Source: Arcobacter cloacae (GTDB lineage Bacteria; Campylobacterota; Campylobacteria; Campylobacterales; Arcobacteraceae). Taken from it: a stretch of DNA of 64,000 nucleotides. Location of the stretch: assembly GCF_013201935.1 (NCBI RefSeq), contig NZ_CP053833.1, forward strand, positions 1,736,001-1,800,000, in the 5' to 3' direction. Both the position numbers and the translations under genes were made by a program. The notes beneath the pieces were generated by a model. The model saw nothing but the letters and a program-made list of their open reading frames with translations. It was not told the DNA's origin and searched no databases. Positions 53,853 through 62,475 of this stretch are shown here, piece by piece (position 1 is the first letter of the stretch; each line of letters starts with the position of its first letter).

Positions 53853-56800
53853 TTATATTAAAGAGACCATTAATTGATTTACTGTAACAGCAATATCTTT
53901 TAACTCTTTATTCTCTTTTGTCATAAATGTATCTAAATGTTCTCTAATTTTGTGAAACTTATCTTTTTCATTTGCTATAAAGTTAGTAAAAGCAACATCT
54001 GGTGCTTCATTTACCCTTTGAAAATCTAATATTCTTTTTGTGTAATGAACAACAATATACTCAATAAATTGTAAAACTTGATTTCTAAGAGCCATATCCA
54101 CAGAATTAGCTATTTTTACCTTATTTAATGCCATAATTGTCTCTAATATGTTAAATTCATGAATTAGTGAATAAAATAAAACTATTACATCTTTAAATGA
54201 ATGTGGTGTATTCTCTTTTATAATAATAGCAGCAATTGCAAATCTTAAATAATCAATAACACTATAAAATTTATTAAAAGCTTCATCATCTTTTATTAAA
54301 ACTTCAACTTTTTGTTTATGAACTTCTGATAATAAAGCAAAAAGCTCTTTTTTATGGTCAAGTATATGAGCTGCATCTAGTTGATTTTTTTGAAGATATT
54401 TTACCATCCATTTTGTACTTGCATATAAAATATATTCAAGTTTATTTATAAGTTTATATTGAACATCAACACTCATAATAGTATCTTGTGCATAAATTTT
54501 TTCTCTTATCTCTTTTGAACCAAATAGAAGTTTTGCAACTAAATATGATTTTATTTTCAATAAAAATTTATCATTTCCAAGTTTTGCATAATCTGATAAG
54601 AAAGTTATTCCTTGATGATTTATTACAATATCAGCCATCATTGTAGCAATAATCTCTCTTTTTAATGGATGATTTATAATTTGTTGTTCATAAGCTCCCA
54701 CAAATGATTGAGGGAAATATCTAAATAGATATTGTAATGCAAATGGCTCATCAACTAAAGTAGAATCCAATAAAATTTTCTTCATAAAAATCTTACTATA
54801 TGATAATAAAGATGATAAAACAGGTCTAACGATAGAGCCATTTATATCAATAATATCACTTAAGTTTTCATTTTTAGGAACATAAAAATCTCTTCTATTA
54901 AAAGCTTCCACATGATTTTCTAAAACTTCTATTGATTTTATATAATCATTTGGATATTTTCTTGAGAATTGCTCATCAATTGAAATCATACAAGCTTGGT
55001 CATAGTTACTTTTTAAAACGAGTTGAACCACTTGTTCTTTTAATGAATGAAGAGTTTCACTTGCTTGTTTTTCATTTAAAATACCTTGATTTTTTATGAT
55101 ATTAAGTAAAATTTTTAAGTTTACTTCGTGGTCTGAAGTATTAACTCCACCCGCATTATCAATAGCATCTTGATTTATTCTTCCGCCATTTAATGCATAC
55201 TCAATTCTTGCTTTTTGAGTAAATCCTAAATTTCCACCTTCACAAACAATTTTTGCTCTTAAATCACTTGCATCAACCCTTACGGCTTCATTTTGTTTAT
55301 CCCCTAAATCAAGGTTGTTTTCATCACTTGCTTTTACATAAGTTCCAACTCCACCATTAAACAATAAATCAACATCTAAAGTTAAAAGTTTTCTGCATAA
55401 CTCCTCACCTGAAAGACTCTTTTTTGTACATTTAATAAGCTTTTGAATTTCACTACTTAACTCTATTTGTTTATCACTTCTTTTAAAAATTCCACCACCT
55501 TGTGAAATCAATGATAAATCATAGTTTGCCCAACCACCATCACGTGATTCAAAAAGTCTTTTTCTCTCTTGATATGATTTTTTAATATCAGGATTTGGGT
55601 CAATAAAAATCTCTTTTTGAGAAATAGCTGCAACTAATTTGAATTTTTCAGATTCAAGCATACCATTCCCAAAAACATCTCCACTCATAGAACCAATTCC
55701 AACAACACTAATTTCATCTTTATGAATATCAATTCCCTCTTCTATGAAAAATCTTGTTGTTGAAACCATAGCACCTCGTGCTGTTATTCCTAAATCCTTA
55801 TGTCCAAACCCATTACTTCCACCACTTGCAAATGCATCACCTAACCAAAAATTTCTCTCTTTTGCTATACCATTTGCAACATCACTCATAGATGCAGTTC
55901 CTTTATCAGCAGCAACTACAAAATATGCATCATCTTCATCATAACAGACAACATCAGGATTCTTAACAACTTTTCCATCAATCATATTATCAACTAAATC
56001 AAGATTTGCATTTATATAAAGTGAATAAATCTCTTTAAAATAATCTTTTGTAACTTCACTTGAATCTTTATTTATTACAAATCCACCTTTTGCTCCATTT
56101 GGAATAATAATAGAATTTTTACCCTCTTGAGTAATCATTAATGATTTTACTTCTTGTCTATAATCATCATGTCTATCAGACCATCTAAGCCCACCTCTTG
56201 AAACCTTTGTCATTCTTAAATGAACTCCATAAAAATCACTGTGATAAATAAAGTTTTCTAAATTTGGCTGTAAACCTTTTAAATCTTTACCAAAAGTTTT
56301 TGTATCAATCTTAAAAGAGATAGTTTCTCTATCTAAAAAATAGTTTGTTCTTAAAAGAGATTTTAAAAGAGATAACATCAAATTCAAAATTCTATCATCT
56401 AAAATATGTGGTACAAGTTTTATTTTCTCTTTTATAGCTTCTTCAATATCTGTAAGTTGATTTTTTCTATTTTTTATTTGAGGATCAAATTTTGTTATAA
56501 AATACTCTATAAATAAAGCTGTTATTTCATGATGTACTGTAAGGGCATTTAAAATAGCTGATGTATTTATAGTAAGTACGGCTTGTCCGATATACTCTAT
56601 AAAAGCTCTTAGTATATTTATCTTTTTTAAATCAAAGTTCTCTTCATAAACTAGTGAAAATGCTTTTGAGTGTTTTACTGTTGTATCTTTTAGAGAAAAA
56701 GTTATTATATCTTCAATGTTACTTTTTGCTAATTCTATTTTTTCTAAGTTTGGATTACTTAGATTGAATCTTGAAATAAAAATAGTATCTTTTTTATCCA

Positions 56801-57038
56801 TAACATTATATGTAACTTCATCAATTATTTCAAAACCAAAGTTATGTAAAAGAGGTGTTATATGTGATAAAAATAGTTGCTCTTTTGAGAAAATTTTTAT
56901 ATATTTTGAACCTTTATTATCTAAGATTTTTGTAACAATTTTATTGTTTATAACTTCTTGAAAAAGTTGTTCTTCAACAATCAAATCTTCAGTTGTTAAA
57001 ATTTGTGAGCAAATAGCGTTAATATCGTGTGTAGCCAT
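53853..57038 (-). CDS. NAD-specific glutamate dehydrogenase (large type)
   Basis: 1061 aa. The central part matches large NAD-GDHs: RGGLRWSDRHDDYRQEV, KGGFVINKD (Lys of the active site), VGIGSMSGDVFGNGML (Rossmann loop), LFNGGVGTYVKAS and GGNLGFTQKARIEYALNGGRIN. Catalyses oxidative deamination of glutamate to 2-oxoglutarate, feeding carbon into the TCA cycle, fitting an amino-acid-using organism. It lacks about 500 N-terminal residues seen in the 180-kDa enzymes; the N-terminal region present is a shortened ACT-like segment. RBS AAGGATTTAAAT. Monocistronic. Confidence 0.87.
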   Translation of the reverse strand: MATHDINAICSQILTTEDLIVEEQLFQEVINNKIVTKILDNKGSKYIKIFSKEQLFLSHITPLLHNFGFEIIDEVTYNVMDKKDTIFISRFNLSNPNLEKIELAKSNIEDIITFSLKDTTVKHSKAFSLVYEENFDLKKINILRAFIEYIGQAVLTINTSAILNALTVHHEITALFIEYFITKFDPQIKNRKNQLTDIEEAIKEKIKLVPHILDDRILNLMLSLLKSLLRTNYFLDRETISFKIDTKTFGKDLKGLQPNLENFIYHSDFYGVHLRMTKVSRGGLRWSDRHDDYRQEVKSLMITQEGKNSIIIPNGAKGGFVINKDSSEVTKDYFKEIYSLYINANLDLVDNMIDGKVVKNPDVVCYDEDDAYFVVAADKGTASMSDVANGIAKERNFWLGDAFASGGSNGFGHKDLGITARGAMVSTTRFFIEEGIDIHKDEISVVGIGSMSGDVFGNGMLESEKFKLVAAISQKEIFIDPNPDIKKSYQERKRLFESRDGGWANYDLSLISQGGGIFKRSDKQIELSSEIQKLIKCTKKSLSGEELCRKLLTLDVDLLFNGGVGTYVKASDENNLDLGDKQNEAVRVDASDLRAKIVCEGGNLGFTQKARIEYALNGGRINQDAIDNAGGVNTSDHEVNLKILLNIIKNQGILNEKQASETLHSLKEQVVQLVLKSNYDQACMISIDEQFSRKYPNDYIKSIEVLENHVEAFNRRDFYVPKNENLSDIIDINGSIVRPVLSSLLSYSKIFMKKILLDSTLVDEPFALQYLFRYFPQSFVGAYEQQIINHPLKREIIATMMADIVINHQGITFLSDYAKLGNDKFLLKIKSYLVAKLLFGSKEIREKIYAQDTIMSVDVQYKLINKLEYILYASTKWMVKYLQKNQLDAAHILDHKKELFALLSEVHKQKVEVLIKDDEAFNKFYSVIDYLRFAIAAIIIKENTPHSFKDVIVLFYSLIHEFNILETIMALNKVKIANSVDMALRNQVLQFIEYIVVHYTKRILDFQRVNEAPDVAFTNFIANEKDKFHKIREHLDTFMTKENKELKDIAVTVNQLMVSLI

Positions 57039-57115
57039 ATTTAAATCCTTGAAAAAGAGTTTTATACAACATACTACCTTTTAAATCTTAAATGTTTGTT
57101 AAATAATTATTATTT

Positions 57116-57583
57116 TTAAGAAACAATTTTTCCAATCTTTGCATTTAGTAATTTTTTTAAATCATTAGGATTTACTTCTATATCAACACCTCTTTTTCCA
57201 CCACTTACAAAAATTGTTTTAAAAGCATTTACACTCTCATCCAAAACTGTTCGATGAACTTTTTTTTGCCCTAAAGGTGAAATTCCTCCAAGTAAATAAC
57301 CAGTTACTTTTTGTGCTTCATCTTTTGAAGCCATAACAGCTTTTTTAACATCAAAAACAGAAGCAACCTCTTTTAATGAGAGCTGATTTGCAACAGGTAA
57401 AACACAAACAACCAACTCTCTTGGAGTTAATTCCACAAGTAAAGTTTTATATACTTGATTAGCATCTAAGCCCAATTTTTCTACAGCTTCATCACCAAAA
57501 TTTGTACATTCAGGGTCATGGTCATATTTATGTATTTTAAAATCACATTTATTTTTTTTTAGTAAATTAATTGCGGGTGTCAT
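57116..57583 (-). CDS. ybaK: Cys-tRNA(Pro)/Cys-tRNA deacylase YbaK
   Basis: 155 aa. YbaK/EbsC family editing domain: NQVYKTLLVELTPRELVVCVLP contains the catalytic Lys (near residue 46), and AQKVTGYLLGGISPLGQKK the conserved substrate-binding loop. It hydrolyses Cys mischarged onto tRNA-Pro, cleaning up after prolyl-tRNA synthetase in trans. Good site: GAGGAGTTTTATTTAA before the ATG. Starts 17 bp inside the end of the alkC-like gene and is thus translationally coupled to it. Confidence 0.92.
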   Translation of the reverse strand: MTPAINLLKKNKCDFKIHKYDHDPECTNFGDEAVEKLGLDANQVYKTLLVELTPRELVVCVLPVANQLSLKEVASVFDVKKAVMASKDEAQKVTGYLLGGISPLGQKKVHRTVLDESVNAFKTIFVSGGKRGVDIEVNPNDLKKLLNAKIGKIVS

Positions 57584-58652
57584 TTAAATAAAACTCCTCT
57601 TTTAAAACTTCTACACCATTTATCAAAATTCCTATAAAATGAGTTCCTATATAGTGTTTTCTAGTTGTCATATTTTTAAAACTCTGCTTTTTTTGAAATC
57701 TTTTTTTTGTTGATTCTATACTATTTTGACTTATCATAAAAACTTTTTTATTATGATTATTATTTGATTTTAAATAATAAATAATATATTCAACTCTAAT
57801 ATTTCCAATAACTTCATGGGAATTTATCTCAAATGAAAAATTAAAATCTTCATTTAAAAATATGTTTTTATCGTAACAAAAATTTGTGAGATTTATATGA
57901 TGAGATTTATCAAAATTAAACAAATCTAATACTTCTTTATCTCCTTTTTTCAAAAGTGTACGACAAGCATGTTTACAAATCCAATCTAACTCTTTTGTTT
58001 TTCCTATATTTTGTTTTACAAAATCTATTACAAGTTGTGGATTATCTTTTGAAATATCATTTAGATTATTTGCCACAGATTTTTGAACATATAAACATTT
58101 GTCATTTTTTAAAAGTTCTATTATTTCCAAAACTTTTGTTGGATTTTGTTTGAATTTTGGAAGAGCAATAGCCCAAGGAAGTCTTGGACGACACCCTTCA
58201 CTTGCTAATCTTCTTATATGTTCATTTTTACTTTTTGCCCAAAGTTTCATTTGGTTCATTGTTTTATCTTCATATTTCAAAATAAACTGTCTTATTGCAA
58301 ACTCACTACTTGAATTTATAGTAAAAACTTCCAAAGCATTCATAGAATTAGAAAAATCATTTAGCCCAAAAACCTCAACAAAATCTTGAAAAATCATAGC
58401 TTCAAGTCCAGTAAAATCCTCTTTTGCTTCTTTTAAAATTTCAAGTTGTTTATCATAAGAAGAAGGCAAAAATTTATGCAAAATAAGAGCAATGTGTCTC
58501 ATTCTAGCTTTTAGTTCTAAATCTTGCCAAGTATTATCAAAAATAGAGTTTATAAAATTTTCTTTTTCAAAGTTTGGATAACTCAAAAAAAGTTTGTTTG
58601 CCAATTTTTCAATAAACTCTTTTGAATATAAATTTTTTAGTTGTTCTGCCAT
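57567..58652 (-). CDS. DNA alkylation repair protein, AlkC-like
   Basis: 361 aa. An N-terminal alpha-helical HEAT-like superhelix (about 1-255) with the AlkC signature HIRRLASEGCRPRLPWAIALP and repeated KSVANNLNDISKDNP, LDWICKHACRTLLKKG. The C-terminal ~105 residues are beta-rich (NFSFEINSHEVIGNIRVEYIIYYLK, then GTHFIGILINGVEVLKEEFYL), consistent with the Ig-like domain found in some AlkC enzymes. AlkC removes N3-alkyl purines from DNA without base flipping. The operon with a monooxygenase-like gene and ybaK has no obvious functional theme. Confidence 0.82.
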   Translation of the reverse strand: MAEQLKNLYSKEFIEKLANKLFLSYPNFEKENFINSIFDNTWQDLELKARMRHIALILHKFLPSSYDKQLEILKEAKEDFTGLEAMIFQDFVEVFGLNDFSNSMNALEVFTINSSSEFAIRQFILKYEDKTMNQMKLWAKSKNEHIRRLASEGCRPRLPWAIALPKFKQNPTKVLEIIELLKNDKCLYVQKSVANNLNDISKDNPQLVIDFVKQNIGKTKELDWICKHACRTLLKKGDKEVLDLFNFDKSHHINLTNFCYDKNIFLNEDFNFSFEINSHEVIGNIRVEYIIYYLKSNNNHNKKVFMISQNSIESTKKRFQKKQSFKNMTTRKHYIGTHFIGILINGVEVLKEEFYLNDTRN

Positions 58653-58657
58653 ATTTT

Positions 58658-58981
58658 CTATCTATCTTTAAAATCACTTGATTGTAAAGTGTAATCTCTT
58701 TTTACCTCAACAACTCGTATTCTATAATCCTTAAATATTGACTCTCTACCTTTTTTTTGAGCGGCGAAATGGTCAAGATTTTTCTTCCAATTTAAAATAG
58801 ATTTCTCATCTTCCCAAAAAGATAAAGATAAAAGTTTATTTTCATTTACTAATGATTGAAATCTTTCAATCGATATAAAACCTTTTTCATTTATTAACTG
58901 CTCTTTTAACTTAGTAGCAATTTGTAAATATTCATCTTTTTTATTCTCTTGTATCTCCACTTCAAAAATAACCCCGTACAT
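58658..58981 (-). CDS. Antibiotic biosynthesis monooxygenase (ABM)-family protein
   Basis: 107 aa. The ferredoxin-like ABM fold is indicated by the opening MYGVIFEVEIQENKKDEYLQIA, GFISIERFQSLVNENKLLSLSFWEDEKSILNWK (the most conserved block) and the end FKDYRIRVVEVKRDYTL. Such small dimeric proteins act in quinone or haem-like monooxygenation or are structural; substrate unknown. First of three coupled genes, 5 bp before alkC. Cytoplasmic. Confidence 0.82.
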   Translation of the reverse strand: MYGVIFEVEIQENKKDEYLQIATKLKEQLINEKGFISIERFQSLVNENKLLSLSFWEDEKSILNWKKNLDHFAAQKKGRESIFKDYRIRVVEVKRDYTLQSSDFKDR

Positions 58982-59111
58982 AAAAACTCCTGTTTTGATA
59001 AAATAATTATATTTTTTAACATAAACTCTATCATAAAAATTTAAAATTAACTTTACTATTTCCTTATTTATTCTATAATTAAAAATAATAATATTTTACA
59101 TAGGATAAGTA

Positions 59112-60173
59112 ATGTCATACAGAACTTTAGAAGAAGAGATAAAAGTATTGGAACTTGGACTTCCTCCACAAGAGGGAGATGGTTTTATTGGTGGAAGATT
59201 AAATCCTGAAGAAGCAAGTTTAGTTTTAGTTCCCGTTCCTTGGGAAGCTACTGTTTCATATGGAGAAGGAACAGCAAATGCACCTGATGCAATCAGAACT
59301 TCAAGCCATCAACTCGATGTGGAAACTTTCCACTATATCAAGCCTTACACAGCTGGAATTGCTATGCTTAAAACTGATAAAAGTTTACATAAACTAAGTA
59401 ATAAAGCTAGAAAAAAAGCTTTAAAAGTTATAGAAGCTCTTGAAAATGGAAAAACTTCTAAGAAAGCTTTAGAGTTTGTAAATGAAGCATCAAAAGTTCT
59501 AAATAATGCAGTTTATGAAAAATCAATTGAGCAAATAAATCAAGGAAAGTTTGTTGCTGTTGTTGGTGGTGACCATTCATGCCCACTTGGACTTATAAAA
59601 GCTTTAAGTGATACTCAAACTGAATCTTTTGGAATTTTACATGTGGATGCTCATCATGATTTAAGAGAGGCTTATGAAGGGTTTACATATTCTCACGCTT
59701 CAATTTTTTATAATGTTATGAAAGAGTGTGAAAAAGTTTCAAATCTAGTTCAAGTAGGTATTAGAGATTACAGTAAAGAAGAAGCTACAAGAATGATAAA
59801 TTATGGTTCAAAAGGTGCATGTTTATATGATACTTTAATGCAATCAGAACTTGCTAGCGGAAAATCACTTGAAGAAGTTTTTGCACCATATATAAATCAA
59901 CTTCCACAAAATGTTTATCTATCAATAGATATTGATGGTTTAGAGCCATTAAACTGCCCAAATACAGGAACTCCAGTTCCTGGTGGATTAAGATATGGAG
60001 AATTAGAACATCTTATATTTATGATTGTAAAAAGTGGTAAAAATATCATAGGATTTGATTTATGTGAAGTTGGAGATAGTGCTGATGGTTGGGATGCAAA
60101 TGTTGGCTCACGTGTACTATACCAATTATGTGGTGCATTACTTGCAAGTCAAGGAAAAATCCAATACAAATAA
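59112..60173 (+). CDS. Arginase/agmatinase-family hydrolase
   Basis: 353 aa. Metal-binding signatures of the ureohydrolase family are intact: VGGDHSCPLGL, FGILHVDAHHDLREAYEGFTYSHAS (DAHHD) and VYLSIDIDGLEPLNCPNTGTPVPGG (DID...E). Two Mn ions would be bound by these His/Asp residues. Length and the insertion around 90-150 match the campylobacterial agmatinase-like branch. Probably makes putrescine or clears arginine/agmatine; the exact amidino substrate is not fixed. RBS AGGATAAGTA. Monocistronic. Confidence 0.88.
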   Translation: MSYRTLEEEIKVLELGLPPQEGDGFIGGRLNPEEASLVLVPVPWEATVSYGEGTANAPDAIRTSSHQLDVETFHYIKPYTAGIAMLKTDKSLHKLSNKARKKALKVIEALENGKTSKKALEFVNEASKVLNNAVYEKSIEQINQGKFVAVVGGDHSCPLGLIKALSDTQTESFGILHVDAHHDLREAYEGFTYSHASIFYNVMKECEKVSNLVQVGIRDYSKEEATRMINYGSKGACLYDTLMQSELASGKSLEEVFAPYINQLPQNVYLSIDIDGLEPLNCPNTGTPVPGGLRYGELEHLIFMIVKSGKNIIGFDLCEVGDSADGWDANVGSRVLYQLCGALLASQGKIQYK

Positions 60174-60197
60174 AAGTAAGTTTTAAAACTTACTTTT
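60172..60197. terminator. Bidirectional terminator
   Basis: AAAAGTAAGTTTT joined to its reverse complement: 26-bp perfect palindrome between convergent arginase-family and leuA-like genes. Confidence 0.8.
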
Positions 60198-61497
60198 AAC
60201 TATTTAACTTTTTGTATAGTTTGATTATTTCCTCTTTTTCTAACTCTCTTTTTAATCTATCAGATTCTTCTTTTATAACTAAACCAAATTTTATAGCTTC
60301 ATCTTTACTCATATTTACACCTAAAAATTCACTTATTATAAAACTTACTCCACCTTTTCCTGATTGAGAGTTTACACGTATTACTTTTTCATACCCTCTT
60401 TTTATATCTTTTGGGTCAATTGGTAAATATGGCACATTCCAACTTTGGCTATTTGTTTGTCTATAAAAATCTATTCCTTTTTTTATAGCATCTTGATGTC
60501 CACCACTAAAAGCAGTAAATATCATATCACCAACAAATGGATGTCTTGGATGCACAAAAAGTTGTGTTTTTTCTTCATACATAGCTTTTACCTCATCAAT
60601 TATTGATAAATCAAGTTTTGGGTCAATCCCTTGTGAATAGATATTAAAAGCAAAATTTATTATGTCCAAGTTCCCTGCTCGCTCACCATTTCCAAACAAT
60701 GTTCCTTCAACTTTATCTGCTCCTGCAAGTACAGCTAACTCAGCACTTGCCACAGAAGTTCCCCTATCATTATGAGGATGAACACTAATTATCAAAGCTT
60801 CACGATTGTGTAAATTCTTACACATCCACTCTATTCTATCTGCATAAACATTTGCTGTACAAGCTTCAAGAGTATTTGGTAAGTTTATTATCATCTTATT
60901 TTCTTTTGTTGGTTTTACCACATTTATAACTTCATTACAAATCTTTACAGCAAACTCTAAATCAGTTTGAGAAAAACTCTCTGGTGAATATTGATAAGTT
61001 ACTTTTCCTTTAAAATCTTTTGTTAGTTCAACTAAATATTGCATAGCTTCAATAGCCATTTGAATTATCTCATCATCACTTTTTTGAAAAACAACTCTTC
61101 TTTGAAACTCATTTGTTGGATTATATAAGTGAAAAATTCCATTTTTTACATCTTTCATAGCTTCTACACTTTTTTTAATCCACTCTTTTTTTGCAGGAAT
61201 CAAAATCTGAATAGCCACATCATCAGGCACTAAATTCTCTTCGATTAATTTTCTAGTAAAGTTAAAATCTGTATCACTAGCACTTGGATAACTAACCTCT
61301 ATTTGTTTAAAGCCCATTTTTACTAAAGCTTTAAAATACTCCAATTTTTGCTCAACCTTTAAAGGATTTATCAAAGCTTGATTTCCATCTCTTAAATCTA
61401 CACTACAATAAATTGGCGCGTATGTTATAGTTTTATCTGCCCACTCTCTTTTGAAATTTTGCACAATAGGATATTGTTGATATTTTTTGAAACTCAT
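60196..61497 (-). CDS. leuA: 2-isopropylmalate synthase, catalytic part only
   Basis: 433 aa. HMGL/LeuA TIM barrel of the long LeuA type: CSVDLRDGNQALINPLKVEQKLEYF (metal-binding Asp), EVSYPSASDTDF, MIINLPNTLEACTANVYADRIEW, ISVHPHNDRGTSVASAELA (HxH) and VEGTLFGNGERAGNLDI, then IRVNSQSGKGGVSFII. Condenses 2-oxoisovalerate and acetyl-CoA in leucine synthesis. Full-length enzymes of this class are about 550-560 aa; here the leucine-sensing C-terminal dimer domain is absent, the protein ending in a helical KREL-EKEEIIKLYKKL tail. Leucine feedback is thus unlikely. CGGAG six bases before the ATG. A leader ORF lies upstream. A paralogue function is possible. Confidence 0.87.
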   Translation of the reverse strand: MSFKKYQQYPIVQNFKREWADKTITYAPIYCSVDLRDGNQALINPLKVEQKLEYFKALVKMGFKQIEVSYPSASDTDFNFTRKLIEENLVPDDVAIQILIPAKKEWIKKSVEAMKDVKNGIFHLYNPTNEFQRRVVFQKSDDEIIQMAIEAMQYLVELTKDFKGKVTYQYSPESFSQTDLEFAVKICNEVINVVKPTKENKMIINLPNTLEACTANVYADRIEWMCKNLHNREALIISVHPHNDRGTSVASAELAVLAGADKVEGTLFGNGERAGNLDIINFAFNIYSQGIDPKLDLSIIDEVKAMYEEKTQLFVHPRHPFVGDMIFTAFSGGHQDAIKKGIDFYRQTNSQSWNVPYLPIDPKDIKRGYEKVIRVNSQSGKGGVSFIISEFLGVNMSKDEAIKFGLVIKEESDRLKRELEKEEIIKLYKKLNS

Positions 61498-61529
61498 GGT
61501 TTACTCCGTTATAATTTATGTTTTAAGTA

Positions 61530-61592
61530 TTAGAAAGTTTTGAAGCAGAGGAGAGAAAAAGAGATAATTTGTTTTATAATATTTACATTCAC
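61530..61592 (-). CDS. Probable leader peptide of the leuA-like gene
   Basis: A 20-codon ORF starting GTG with an excellent site (AAGGAG, seven bases) and ending 33 bp before leuA. The peptide reads MNVNIIKQII then SFSLLCFKTF. Leu14 and Leu15 are encoded by tandem CTC, a codon rare in this AT-rich genome where TTA dominates. A -10 box TATAAT (61619-61624) places the transcript start just before the ORF. Rare tandem codons for the pathway end product are the hallmark of attenuation leaders. The CTCTCC stretch could also pair with the leuA GGAG site, giving translational control. Inference, but strongly patterned. Confidence 0.65.
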   Translation of the reverse strand: MNVNIIKQIISFSLLCFKTF

Positions 61593-61618
61593 TATAAACT
61601 CCTTTTTAAATTTTGCAA

Positions 61619-61624
61619 ATTATA
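61619..61624 (-). promoter_or_regulatory. -10 element of the leuA leader transcript
   Basis: TATAAT on the minus strand, 26 bp before the leader GTG, preceded by an A/T-rich stretch as in campylobacterial sigma-70 promoters, which often lack a clear -35 box. Confidence 0.5.
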
Positions 61625-61655
61625 ACTTTTACAAAAAATAAAATCTTGTACAAAA

Positions 61656-62441
61656 TTAACATTTTGAAAAAATATTTTTTTGATACTCTTTTGGTGTAAT
61701 TTGAAAGATTCTTTTAAAACTTCTATTTAAGTGGCTTTGGTCAAAAAAACCACTATTTTGTGCTATTTGAGAAATAGAGATATTGGAAGTCAATAACTCT
61801 TTTGCTAGATGAACTTTTTTATTTAAAATATATGAGTGAATTGGAAGTCCAAACTCTTTTTTAAATACTCGTATTAGATGAACAACTGTTAAATCAAACT
61901 TCAAAGCTAACTCATCTAAAATAAACTCTTCAAGATAACTTTCATCTAAATATTTTTTTATATTCATTGCTAAAGTTGATTCTTCTTTATAGTTTTGTTC
62001 TGTTTGTTCAAAAGAGAAAAATGCCAGACAAAATAGATAAAGATTCTCTTCTTTTTCTATCAAAGAGATTTTAATATCAAGTAAACAATCACATAACTTT
62101 ATAAAACTTTTATAGATGTTTTTATTTTTGATTAACTCAAAAGCAGATGAAAAATTAAAATCTAAATTCTTTAAATAATCTTTTTCCAAGTATAAAACAT
62201 ATCCATCTTTTGATTTTTCATTTGTTGTTGCGCTATGGGGAATTTGACTATTTATGATAGCAATTTCATTTGGTTTTACTGTTATTGAAGTATCATTAAA
62301 AATAAGACTTAATGAACCTTGTTTTATTGCAGTGATTGTAAGTTCTTCGTGTAAATGCATCTTTACACAATCTTTTATATCTTCTACATATCGTAACTCT
62401 ATAAAGTCTAGTTTTGGATTTTTAAAGATATCTGATTTCAT
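61656..62441 (-). CDS. AraC-family transcription regulator
   Basis: 261 aa. N-terminal cupin-like sensing domain (about 20-105; MHLHEELTITAIKQGSLSL and NEIAIINSQIPHSATTNE), C-terminal double helix-turn-helix (about 160-258): FILDELALKFDLTVVHLIRVFKKEFG, then ISISQIAQNSGFFDQSHLNRSFKRIF-ITPKEY. Ligand unknown. It follows sodB by 34 bp, but a terminator lies between and I see no Shine-Dalgarno sequence before its ATG, so it may be translated poorly or from a leaderless message. Target genes unknown. Confidence 0.9.
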   Translation of the reverse strand: MKSDIFKNPKLDFIELRYVEDIKDCVKMHLHEELTITAIKQGSLSLIFNDTSITVKPNEIAIINSQIPHSATTNEKSKDGYVLYLEKDYLKNLDFNFSSAFELIKNKNIYKSFIKLCDCLLDIKISLIEKEENLYLFCLAFFSFEQTEQNYKEESTLAMNIKKYLDESYLEEFILDELALKFDLTVVHLIRVFKKEFGLPIHSYILNKKVHLAKELLTSNISISQIAQNSGFFDQSHLNRSFKRIFQITPKEYQKNIFSKC

Positions 62442-62449
62442 ATATATAA

Positions 62450-62471
62450 AAGTATGGAAAAATCCATACTT
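62450..62471 (-). terminator. sodB terminator
   Basis: AAGTATGGA, TTTT, TCCATACTT and then TTAT on the minus strand, 4 bp after the sodB stop. Confidence 0.75.
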
Positions 62472-62475
62472 CCTT

